Shown here: in pieces, positions 1 to 5,357 of the stretch
Layout: every line of letters begins with the position of its first letter
Numbering within the stretch: the first letter of the stretch is position 1
NCBI GenBank assembly: GCA_934678955.1
Contig: CAKUSI010000277.1
Coordinates: 1 to 5,367 of the forward strand
DNA: 5,367 nucleotides
Source: an uncultured Austwickia sp.
GTDB taxonomy: Bacteria; Actinomycetota; Actinomycetes; Actinomycetales; Dermatophilaceae
Direction: 5' to 3'
The notes under the pieces: generated by a model
Seen by the model: the letters and a program-made list of their open reading frames with translations, nothing else
What the model was told of the DNA's origin: nothing
Database searches by the model: none
Translations under genes and position numbers: made by a program

Positions 1-172
1 GGGTGGCGCGCGCCTCGCCTGGTCGATCCGTCGACTACGCGTTTTCAGGTCGTTCCCCAACGCCCAAAAGCGCTTTCCGTGTATCCCCAGTGCCCGCGAT
101 CCGTGCCGTCCTGGCATGAGTGGAGCGGGTCCTTCTTTTCCCCATGGTCGGCCGTGGTTCCCCTATGGCTCG

Positions 173-316
173 ATGCATCAATACTCGGACGTTCGACTTG
201 ATATGTCCAGCCGGGACTTGGCCGACTCCGTCAACAAGCGCATGCGTAGCCCGGAATTCGACGCCGGCTACGAGGAATTCGCCCGGAAGTCCTTGAACGA
301 GATACTGAACGAGTGA
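173..316 (+). CDS. small hypothetical protein, start uncertain
   Basis: I do not recognise this short reading frame. The part from the ATG at 203 to the stop at 314-316 looks coding: 33 of its 37 codons end in G or C, and it encodes a charged, probably helical peptide (SSRDLADSVNKRM, then EEFARKSLNEILNE) with no signal peptide or membrane segment. In-frame ATGs also occur at 173 and 116. The stretch 116-202 has only about half G/C at third positions, so the 116 start is doubtful. No start has a clear Shine-Dalgarno sequence, so a leaderless or short-leader transcript is possible. The middle ATG is given as a compromise (47 residues); 203 would give 37. The frame stays open to the left window edge, but without a coding-like composition. 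It converges on the DUF4921 gene, with hairpins just after the stop. A small regulatory or antitoxin-like peptide is conceivable, but nothing shows it. Confidence 0.5.
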   Translation: MHQYSDVRLDMSSRDLADSVNKRMRSPEFDAGYEEFARKSLNEILNE

Positions 317-326
317 CTTGAACAAG

Positions 327-341
327 CCCCCTCTTCGGGGG
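327..341. terminator. hairpin between convergent genes, probable bidirectional terminator
   Basis: Five C's (327-331) pair with five G's (337-341) around a TCTTC loop, 10 bases after the stop of the small plus-strand gene and 45 bases beyond the stop of the minus-strand DUF4921 gene. Read on the minus strand, the stem is followed by CTTGTTC, a short T-containing run; on the plus strand no T tract follows. Its position between two convergent stops supports a termination role in one or both directions. Confidence 0.6.
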
Positions 342-344
342 GTC

Positions 345-360
345 GCCTCGCGTGAGAGGC
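345..360. terminator. second short hairpin in the convergent gap
   Basis: GCCTC (345-349) pairs perfectly with GAGGC (356-360) around a six-base loop, directly after the C5/G5 hairpin. Neither side has a T tract. It probably adds to termination between the convergent genes, but a 5-bp stem alone could occur by chance in such GC-rich DNA. Confidence 0.35.
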
Positions 361-385
361 CAGGGCGACAGGGGCGGTCTCGTCG

Positions 386-1828
386 TCAGCGGACCACGGG
401 GTGGTCGCGGGCGGAGTTGTTCTGCAGCACTGGGTCGTTCTGCAGCACTGGGTCGTTCGGCACCACTGGGTCGTTCTGCACCACGGGCTTGTACTGCAGC
501 ACCGGGTTGTACTTCAGCGAGTTGGGCGTGCACGAGCACTCGATCGCGATCGCGATGTCCTCCGCGATGAGACCCTCCCCGCGCAACTCCTGCAGCCTCG
601 GGACGACCCGGTCGCGCAGGTTCCACGGGTCGATCGTGTTCAGGTAGATCTTGGTGCCGCCCTCGAAGCCGGCCAGCGTCGACACCCTCCACTTGAGCAC
701 CAGTCGCCAGGGCATGGGCATGTCGACGTCGATGGGCTGGTGCTGCCACTCCTCGTTGCACGGGACGTCGGCACCGGTGGCCGCGTGGCAGGCGTGGACC
801 AGGTCGCTGACCCCGCGGATCTCGGCGGCGGAGTGCTCCCACGGCCGGCAGCTGGGGCTCTTGCTGTAGATCTCCAGCGACGGATACCGGTGCCCGAACC
901 CCGCGAAGGCGATCGCGTAGTCGTTCTCGGCGACCACCAGGTTGTGGTAGCCGGCGTAGTCGACGGCCAGCTCGTTGTACATGTTCGGATTCGAGCGAAG
1001 GCGCTGGATCTCGAGCTCTGCCTGCACGCCGCGGTCGTCGATCGCCACGAGCTGCTTGTGCAGGTGGTCGAACGACGCGCCCGCCGGCTTCATCCAGTTC
1101 TGGAACACCGCCACGTAGCGGGCGTACCGGTTGGCGGCGTACAGGTCGCGCAGGGCGTCGACGGTGAACAGCGTGTATTGGTAGTGCTCCTCGGGCGTGA
1201 GCGTTCCCGAAGAACACACCTGGTCGTCGTAGGTGGCCCCGTCGACGAAGTGCCGGCGACCCACGATCACGTCGTGGCCGCCGCCGAAGAACCCGGAGGC
1301 GAGGGTCAGCTGCTCGTCCTCGCTGAGTGCCCGCCAGGCCTCTTCGGACTTGCCCGCGGCACCCCAGCGTTGCCGGACGACGCGCAGCACGTGGTGGCGC
1401 CCGCTCTCCGTGGACAGGTACGCCTCCCGCGCGGCCTTCGCCCGCAGCGGCATCTCATACCCGTAGTTGGCGTGCCAGTAGTCGAACGAGAGGATCTCGA
1501 ACAGGTTCGGGATCCGCCGGAACTCGGCGACCTCGTCGAAGAGCTGCGCGGCCGGCACCCGAGGCACGAAGTGCCACCCGTCATCGCGCCGGACGACGCG
1601 GGACTTCTCGGGCGGGGTCTCCAGGTAACGGGCCTCGCAGAAGGCGCAGTACCGGCCGTGTTGGGTGAGGTCCAGCGGGCGAGGGTCGGCGCTGCCCGCC
1701 CCCAGCGGTCGGTTGCCGCGGCCGGGCACCGTCCACACCTCGGTGCCGCTGAACGGGTTGATCTGTTTGACCGTCCCGTCGGCCATCGTCATCAGGGGGT
1801 CGGCCAGGGGCGCGTGTGGCTGCAGCAC
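386..1828 (-). CDS. DUF4921-type protein with GalT/HIT-like nucleotidyltransferase fold
   Basis: This 480-residue, probably cytoplasmic protein resembles the actinobacterial DUF4921 family, which I relate to galactose-1-phosphate uridylyltransferases. Visible marks are a conserved-looking N-terminus (DGTVKQINPFSGTEVW, 17-32), a CxxC pair (C61, C64) like the GalT zinc site, an HLHKQ motif (255-259) where GalT has HPHxQ with its nucleophilic histidine, and a following segment with AENDYAIAF (300-308) and PSLEIYSK that matches the GalT pattern after the catalytic histidines. It may transfer or hydrolyse a nucleotidyl group, but the substrate is unknown and no sugar-pathway gene lies nearby. Residues 435-470 form a hexapeptide repeat tail. 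The start is GTG at 1828 without a Shine-Dalgarno sequence; a TAGGCT element six bases upstream would fit a leaderless transcript. ATGs at 1792 and 1786 are alternatives, though conserved sequence begins almost at once after them. It lies 45 bp after the 168-residue gene on the same strand. Confidence 0.85.
   Translation of the reverse strand: MLQPHAPLADPLMTMADGTVKQINPFSGTEVWTVPGRGNRPLGAGSADPRPLDLTQHGRYCAFCEARYLETPPEKSRVVRRDDGWHFVPRVPAAQLFDEVAEFRRIPNLFEILSFDYWHANYGYEMPLRAKAAREAYLSTESGRHHVLRVVRQRWGAAGKSEEAWRALSEDEQLTLASGFFGGGHDVIVGRRHFVDGATYDDQVCSSGTLTPEEHYQYTLFTVDALRDLYAANRYARYVAVFQNWMKPAGASFDHLHKQLVAIDDRGVQAELEIQRLRSNPNMYNELAVDYAGYHNLVVAENDYAIAFAGFGHRYPSLEIYSKSPSCRPWEHSAAEIRGVSDLVHACHAATGADVPCNEEWQHQPIDVDMPMPWRLVLKWRVSTLAGFEGGTKIYLNTIDPWNLRDRVVPRLQELRGEGLIAEDIAIAIECSCTPNSLKYNPVLQYKPVVQNDPVVPNDPVLQNDPVLQNNSARDHPVVR
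419..526 (-). repeat. 18-bp tandem repeat encoding hexapeptides
   Basis: Six contiguous 18-base units run in frame through the 3' end of the DUF4921-type gene. In protein order they encode PNSLKY, NPVLQY, KPVVQN, DPVVPN, DPVLQN and DPVLQN. The two units nearest the stop (419-436 and 437-454) are identical. The next three differ from them by 2, 4 and 3 bases, and the sixth (509-526) is only distantly related. This gradient suggests expansion from an ancestral NPVLQY-like segment, with the newest copies at the C-terminus. The consensus is x-P-V-[LV]-[QP]-[NY], likely an extended proline-containing tail. Confidence 0.9.
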
Positions 1829-1834
1829 GAGGGA

Positions 1835-1840
1835 AGCCTA
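1835..1840 (-). promoter_or_regulatory. possible -10 element for leaderless DUF4921 transcript
   Basis: TAGGCT on the minus strand matches the actinobacterial TANNNT -10 pattern and ends six bases before the GTG at 1828. That spacing would place transcription start on the start codon. There is no Shine-Dalgarno sequence here, which fits leaderless translation. No good -35 hexamer is visible, and the gene may instead be read from the promoter before the upstream gene. Confidence 0.3.
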
Positions 1841-1873
1841 GGTCGGTCGGCGCCCCGGTACGAGGCGCTCGGG

Positions 1874-2380
1874 CTAGAGGCGCAGGTCGGCCCGGTGTGC
1901 GCCGTGTGCGTCGAGCCAGGCGATCGCCTGCTCCACGACCTCGCCGGCGTAGGGGTTGGTGAAACCGGGGCGCCCGGCGTTGGCGCTGTTGAGCTGCTCG
2001 GCCGCGTTGCGCAGGTAGACGGACGTGACCGCCTGCGAGGGCGCCAGATCGCCGGTTCGCCGGTCGAGTGCCAGCTGGAGCGCGAACGCACTGGCGGAAC
2101 CGGGCCGGTCCGTGAACCCGGGCTCGATCTTCTCCCCGGTCACCGCCGCGAGCATCTGCTTGTCCGAGTCGGTGAGGTAGCGGAAGTCGTTGAGGACGGA
2201 GAAGCGCGGTGCTGACGCGGAAGGCTGGGTGGGGACGCTTCCGGTACGTCGGGTCGGGGCGACGTGCTCCGGGGCCTCATCAGGCCGGTCGGAGGTGAGC
2301 GGGACCAGCGGCGTCACCGGGCCGGTGGCGCCCTCGGGGCCGTTCGCGGGCCCGGGGGTCGGGCTGGACGTGATGCGCAT
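1874..2380 (-). CDS. uncharacterised actinobacterial protein with disordered N-terminus
   Basis: I cannot name the family of this 168-residue protein. Residues 1-58 are rich in Pro, Gly, Ser and Thr and are probably disordered. Residues 60-168 look folded: FRYLTDSDKQMLAAVTGEKI (66-85), a linker, FALQLALDRRTGDL (99-112), VTSVYLRNAAEQL (118-130), a Gly/Pro loop, then a final helix GEVVEQAIAWLDAHG (146-160). There is no signal peptide, membrane span, cysteine or obvious catalytic motif, so a small helical cytoplasmic or partner-binding domain is likely. The ATG at 2380 is preceded by GGAG with 6-base spacing, supporting this start. It has a promoter-like sequence of its own, and the DUF4921 gene follows 45 bp downstream on the same strand, so the two may share a transcript. 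A link to motility is possible only on weak grounds (a GCCGATGG motif in the leader). Confidence 0.8.
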   Translation of the reverse strand: MRITSSPTPGPANGPEGATGPVTPLVPLTSDRPDEAPEHVAPTRRTGSVPTQPSASAPRFSVLNDFRYLTDSDKQMLAAVTGEKIEPGFTDRPGSASAFALQLALDRRTGDLAPSQAVTSVYLRNAAEQLNSANAGRPGFTNPYAGEVVEQAIAWLDAHGAHRADLRL

Positions 2381-2384
2381 GCTG

Positions 2385-2390
2385 CTCTCC
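2385..2390 (-). promoter_or_regulatory. ribosome binding site of the 168-residue protein gene
   Basis: GGAGAG on the minus strand lies four bases from the ATG at 2380 (GGAG to ATG six bases). It is the clearest Shine-Dalgarno sequence among the minus-strand genes here and fixes the start of the 168-residue protein. Confidence 0.65.
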
Positions 2391-2442
2391 GGAAGGGGTC
2401 GCGGACGAGGTCTGGCTGCAGACCCATCGGCGGATTTCCTTG

Positions 2443-2472
2443 AGAATAAAGCGAACTGGTGACGCTAAGCAA
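2443..2472 (-). promoter_or_regulatory. probable housekeeping promoter for the minus-strand pair
   Basis: On the minus strand, TTGCTT (2472-2467) and TATTCT (2448-2443) are separated by 18 bases, a good match to the -35 and -10 of a sigma-70/HrdB-type promoter. They lie in an unusually AT-rich island within the gap between the VIT-family gene and the 168-residue gene. Transcription would start near 2436, giving a leader of about 55 bases. A GCCGATGG element (2431-2424) lies just downstream and resembles the -10 of flagellar/WhiG-type sigma factors. Confidence 0.5.
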
Positions 2473-2503
2473 TGTTTCTCAGCGTGCGGGGGCGCCGGTC
2501 GGG

Positions 2504-3304
2504 TCAGTCGACTCGTACGCCGAGGAGGAGGCCGATGATCCAGGTCACCGCCATGGCCAGCGCCCCGCCGACCACGACCCGGGTGATCGCCGTCCGGATC
2601 GGCGCACCGCCGAGCCGGGCCGACACCAGCCCCGTGAGCGCCAGCGCCAGCAGCACCACCGCGAAGGCCACCGGGATGCGCGCCGGGCCGCCGGGGGTGA
2701 GGAGGATCGCGGCGACCGGCAGCAGCGCGCCGGCCGTGAATGCGACCGCCGACGAGCCGGCGGCTTGCCACGGGTTCATGAGCTCGTCAGGGTCGATCCC
2801 CAGCTCGATGTCGAGGTGCGCGCCGAGCGCGTCATGGGCCGTGAGCTCGGTGGCGACGGCGCGGGCGGTCGGCTCGCTCAGGCCCTTGCGGAGGTAGAGC
2901 CCGATCAGCTCGTCATACTCGCTGTCCGGCATGTGCTTCAGCTCGGCGCGTTCCTGGGCGATGAGAGCCCGCTCGGTGTCCCGCTGCGTGGACACCGAGA
3001 CGTACTCGCCGAGCGCCATCGACACCGCACCCGAGCTGAGTCCTGCGACGCCGGCGGTGAGGATGGCTGCGGAGTTGGTGGGGTCGACCGCGGCCACGCC
3101 GACGACCAGGCCGGCGGTGGAGACGATGCCGTCGTTGGCGCCGAGGACCCCCGCTCTGAGCCAGTTCAGCTTGCCCGCCGAGTGCCCCGCGTGGGGCTCG
3201 TACTCGACGGGGTGGCCATACCTCCGCCGAGGCCGCGCATGTCGCTGGTGTCCCCCGCCAACGGACGGGGGGATCGCCTGCTGCGGGGCCTCGTCGTTCG
3301 CCAT
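2504..3304 (-). CDS. VIT1/CCC1-family iron/manganese transporter
   Basis: This is a 266-residue member of the vacuolar iron transporter family, which moves Fe2+ and/or Mn2+ across membranes, usually out of the cytoplasm in exchange for protons. The family signature is clear: KLNWLRAGVLGANDGIVSTAG (from 45) and SMALGEYVSVSTQRDTE (95-111). Five membrane segments are expected, near 49-73, 78-104, 181-203, 208-230 and 240-262. The hydrophilic stretch between the second and third (106-178) is the cytoplasmic metal-binding region. E118, E121, E129 and E132 have the same 3-8-3 spacing as the metal-binding glutamates known from Eucalyptus VIT1, and D58 and M96 match its pore residues. The N-terminus is unusually rich in histidine (H19, H22, H31, H38, H41) and arginine. 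The ATG at 3304 has no strong Shine-Dalgarno sequence, and I see no better internal start. It is divergent from the MFS gene. Metal choice cannot be read from the sequence. Confidence 0.94.
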   Translation of the reverse strand: MANDEAPQQAIPPSVGGGHQRHARPRRRYGHPVEYEPHAGHSAGKLNWLRAGVLGANDGIVSTAGLVVGVAAVDPTNSAAILTAGVAGLSSGAVSMALGEYVSVSTQRDTERALIAQERAELKHMPDSEYDELIGLYLRKGLSEPTARAVATELTAHDALGAHLDIELGIDPDELMNPWQAAGSSAVAFTAGALLPVAAILLTPGGPARIPVAFAVVLLALALTGLVSARLGGAPIRTAITRVVVGGALAMAVTWIIGLLLGVRVD

Positions 3305-3378
3305 GTCGCTGATGCTGCCACCCGCCGCGGGGCGGTGCCGGTCGGGACTGCGTCCGCGCGGGCCATACTGAGGCGGCC
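3305..3378. other. divergent intergenic region between the VIT and MFS genes
   Basis: These 74 bases must hold or overlap the start signals of both divergent genes. CCGCC (3322-3326) and GGCGG (3331-3335) form a short GC-rich dyad that could be an operator or chance. No convincing paired -35/-10 is visible on either strand; CATACT (3364-3369) is a weak -10 candidate, but it is very near the MFS start codon. No regulator gene adjoins. Confidence 0.35.
3370..3376 (+). promoter_or_regulatory. ribosome binding site of the MFS gene
   Basis: GAGGCGG ends two bases before the ATG at 3379, with the GAGG core five bases from it. This supports the chosen start of the MFS transporter. Confidence 0.55.
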
Positions 3379-4686
3379 ATGATCACGCGACGTCCCACCG
3401 ACCAGGCTCCCCCGAGGGCCGAGGAGCCCCGGATCCCCCGCGAGGTCTGGGTGCTCGTGGTCGCCGCCTTCTGCGTGGCGATCGGGTACGGGATCGTCGC
3501 GCCCGTCCTGCCCGCCTACGCGGCCAGCTTCAACGTGTCGATCCAGGCGGCCTCGGCGATCGTGAGCGTCTTCGCGGCGATGCGACTGATCTTCGCGCCG
3601 CCGGCGGGCGCGTTGGTGGGGCGGTTGGGGGAGCGAGCGGTGTATCTCACCGGGCTGCTGATCGTGGCGGTCTCGACGGGGTTGTGCGCGCTCGCCACCA
3701 GCTACGAGCAGCTCCTCCTCTTCCGCGGCGCCGGCGGCATCGGCTCGACGATGTTCACGGTCTCGGCGATGGCGCTGCTCACCCGGGTCGCTCCGCCGAC
3801 CCTGCGCGGGCGGATCGCAAGCCTGTATGGGGCGGGCTTCCTCGTCGGCACCATCGCCGGCCCGGTGCTGGGCGGCCTGCTCTCCGGGCTCGGATACCGG
3901 GTGCCGTTCCTGGTCTACGCCGCCACGCTGCTCGCGGCGGCGGCCGTGGTCGCCTTCTTCCTGTCCGGGACGACGTTGCGGTCCGACACCGCGGGTGAGG
4001 GACGCCCGGTGATGCCGGTCCGGGAGGCCTTCGCCGACTCGGCCTACCGCGCGTTGCTCGTCTCCGGGTTCGCCAACGGGTGGGCCAACTTCGGCGTGCG
4101 CGTCTCGCTGCTCCCGCTCTTCGCGGCCGCGGTGCCGGGGCTCGGCGTCGCGTGGGCGGGAATCGCCCTGACGGTCTTCGGGATCGGCAATGCGGTCGCG
4201 CTGAGCGTGGCGGGCCGTGCGGTGGACCGGATGGGCCGCAAGCCGCTGATCGTCGGCGGGCTGATCGTGAACGGGTTGGGGACGGCGGCGGTCGGGTTCG
4301 CGCACAGTGCGGTCGCGCTCATCGTCGTGTCGGTGGTCGGCGGGATCGGGGCGGGGATCTTGAATCCCGCCCAGCAGGCCTGCGCCTCCGACGTGGTGGG
4401 CCAGGACCGCAACGGCGGCAAGGTGTTGGCGACCTACCAGATGTTCTCGGACGCGGGCGCGATCGCCGGGCCGGTGGTGGCGGGCGGGATCGCGGACGCG
4501 GTCGGGTTCGGCTGGGCCTTCGGCGTCAGCGGCGCGTTGTCACTGCTGGCGGCGCTGGCGTGGATCTCGGCCCGGGAGACGATCCCGCGTGAGCCGCGGC
4601 ATGCCGACGACTCCGACGGTCAGGAGCCCCGTGGGCAGGTCGAGACCCGGGCCCAGGGCGTGACCGGCCCGGAGCCCGCGCCGTGA
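3379..4686 (+). CDS. MFS drug/metabolite exporter, DHA1-like
   Basis: This 435-residue inner-membrane protein is a major facilitator superfamily transporter with about twelve hydrophobic segments between residues 24 and 396, plus a hydrophilic C-terminal tail of about 40 residues. It probably exports a small molecule in exchange for protons. Motif A between helices 2 and 3 reads GALVGRLGER (77-86); the usual aspartate is glycine (G81). The equivalent in the second half keeps it (GRAVDRMGRK, D283). A motif B-like FRGAGGIGS (115-123) follows, with R116. Motif C in helix 5 reads GFLVGTIAGPVLGG (153-166), typical of antiporters. These features point to the DHA1 (12-helix) exporter group, and the substrate is unknown. 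The ATG at 3379 has a good ribosome binding site. The last four bases overlap the start of the downstream membrane peptidase gene, so the two are likely co-expressed. Confidence 0.96.
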   Translation: MITRRPTDQAPPRAEEPRIPREVWVLVVAAFCVAIGYGIVAPVLPAYAASFNVSIQAASAIVSVFAAMRLIFAPPAGALVGRLGERAVYLTGLLIVAVSTGLCALATSYEQLLLFRGAGGIGSTMFTVSAMALLTRVAPPTLRGRIASLYGAGFLVGTIAGPVLGGLLSGLGYRVPFLVYAATLLAAAAVVAFFLSGTTLRSDTAGEGRPVMPVREAFADSAYRALLVSGFANGWANFGVRVSLLPLFAAAVPGLGVAWAGIALTVFGIGNAVALSVAGRAVDRMGRKPLIVGGLIVNGLGTAAVGFAHSAVALIVVSVVGGIGAGILNPAQQACASDVVGQDRNGGKVLATYQMFSDAGAIAGPVVAGGIADAVGFGWAFGVSGALSLLAALAWISARETIPREPRHADDSDGQEPRGQVETRAQGVTGPEPAP

Positions 4687-5327
4687 ACGCTGTCTATACC
4701 TGGGAACCCCGGGCCGGGAGCGCGGTGTTGCTGCAGGTCGGAGGGTTGCTCTTGACCGTCGTGGGCATCGTGGCGTTCGTGGCGTTGCACGCATTGGTAC
4801 GTGGCGGTGGCAGCGTGCAGGTGGCCGGCCCGGGTCTGCTCGCCGCGGTCGGCGCGCTGGTGGCGGTCTCCGTCGTCGCCGTCCTCGCCCACGAGTGGAT
4901 CCACGGTCTGGCCATGCGCCCGTTCGGGGCGCGTCCCGTCTACTCGGCGGGGACGGTGGCGCGCGTGGTGCCCTACCTGTCCTGCAGCGCCCCCGGCCAC
5001 CTCTTCCGCCGCGGCCCGTACGTGTGGATCGCCCTCGCCCCGATGCTCGTGCTGTCCACGGTGTTCGGCGTGCTGGTGGCCTGGGCGCCGTGGGGTGGAT
5101 TGTGGGCCGTGGCGGGCGGCATCCACCTCGGCGGGTGCGTCGGCGACCTCGCGTTGTCCGCCGTGGTCCTCCGGCGCGGCCGGGGCGGGTGCCTGGTCGA
5201 GGACACCGGTGCTGGGCTGCGCCTGTGGCCGGCGCCGACAACCGGCCCAGTGCCGACGTCGGGGCCAGAGCCGACGACGGGGCCAGAGCAGCGGCAGCCA
5301 GGTCAGGGTGACATCACGTCACGGTGA
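4683..5327 (+). CDS. DUF3267-type membrane zinc metallopeptidase
   Basis: This 214-residue integral membrane protein carries an HExxH zinc motif, HEWIH (70-74), within or next to a hydrophobic segment, as in the DUF3267 family of putative membrane zincins. Hydrophobic segments lie near 14-38, 50-69, 113-134 and 138-160. The segment HLGGCVGDL (148-156) matches the late GD element of that family, and D155 is a candidate third zinc ligand. Substrates of the family are largely unknown; intramembrane or membrane-near proteolysis is inferred from the fold. The start is GTG at 4683, overlapping the MFS stop as GTGA, with GGAG (4671-4674) eight bases upstream, which indicates translational coupling. 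After a short cytoplasm-like region the protein ends in three hexapeptides (PTTGPV, PTSGPE, PTTGPE) and a hydrophilic tail. An inactive paralogue role cannot be excluded, but both histidines and the glutamate are present. Confidence 0.85.
   Translation: MNAVYTWEPRAGSAVLLQVGGLLLTVVGIVAFVALHALVRGGGSVQVAGPGLLAAVGALVAVSVVAVLAHEWIHGLAMRPFGARPVYSAGTVARVVPYLSCSAPGHLFRRGPYVWIALAPMLVLSTVFGVLVAWAPWGGLWAVAGGIHLGGCVGDLALSAVVLRRGRGGCLVEDTGAGLRLWPAPTTGPVPTSGPEPTTGPEQRQPGQGDITSR
5235..5288 (+). repeat. 18-bp tandem repeat encoding PT[TS]GP[VE]
   Basis: Three contiguous in-frame 18-base units (5235-5252, 5253-5270, 5271-5288) encode PTTGPV, PTSGPE and PTTGPE near the C-terminus of the DUF3267-type protein. 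The second and third are the most alike. The product is a flexible Pro/Thr/Gly tail outside the catalytic region. Confidence 0.85.
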
Positions 5328-5340
5328 CTCACGTCGGTGC

Positions 5341-5357
5341 CGGGCGCTTGTCGCCCG
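5341..5357 (+). terminator. hairpin after the MFS/peptidase pair, possible terminator
   Basis: CGGGCG (5341-5346) pairs perfectly with CGCCCG (5352-5357) around a CTTGT loop, 13 bases after the stop of the DUF3267-type gene. No T tract follows before the window ends, so intrinsic termination is plausible, as in many high-GC actinobacteria, but unproven. Confidence 0.4.

Noticed and set aside
1..119. End of an upstream gene entering from the left edge
   Set aside because: Two plus-strand frames are open from the edge, but third-position G/C is only about 60%, well below the real genes here, and no motif is recognisable.
35..325. 96-residue minus-strand frame opposite the small plus-strand gene
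   Set aside because: It runs across the non-coding left region and the complement of the small gene, lacks a ribosome site, and shows no recognisable motif.
419..526. CRISPR array or non-coding repeat
   Set aside because: The units are contiguous with no spacers and are in frame with the end of a protein-coding gene.
1850..1868. Hairpin (GCGCC/GGCGC) between the 168-residue and DUF4921 genes as a terminator
   Set aside because: The stem is only five pairs with a nine-base loop and no T tract, within reach of chance for this composition.
401..2215. Very long open frame on the plus strand opposite the DUF4921 gene
   Set aside because: It is antisense to two well-supported minus-strand genes, its product is low-complexity Arg/Val/Gly-rich sequence with no recognisable domain, and long antisense frames are expected in about 70% GC DNA.
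3364..3369. CATACT as the -10 of the MFS gene
   Set aside because: It would put transcription start about three bases before the ATG, excluding the good ribosome site from the mRNA, and there is no matching -35.
3166..4305. Long minus-strand frame opposite the MFS gene
   Set aside because: The product is an Arg/Asp/His-rich string with no domain, wholly explained by the codon bias of the MFS gene on the other strand.
5318..5328. GTCAC-G-GTGAC dyad overlapping the stop of the DUF3267-type gene
   Set aside because: It is a short palindrome overlapping coding sequence and the stop codon; no promoter or downstream gene is visible for it to regulate.
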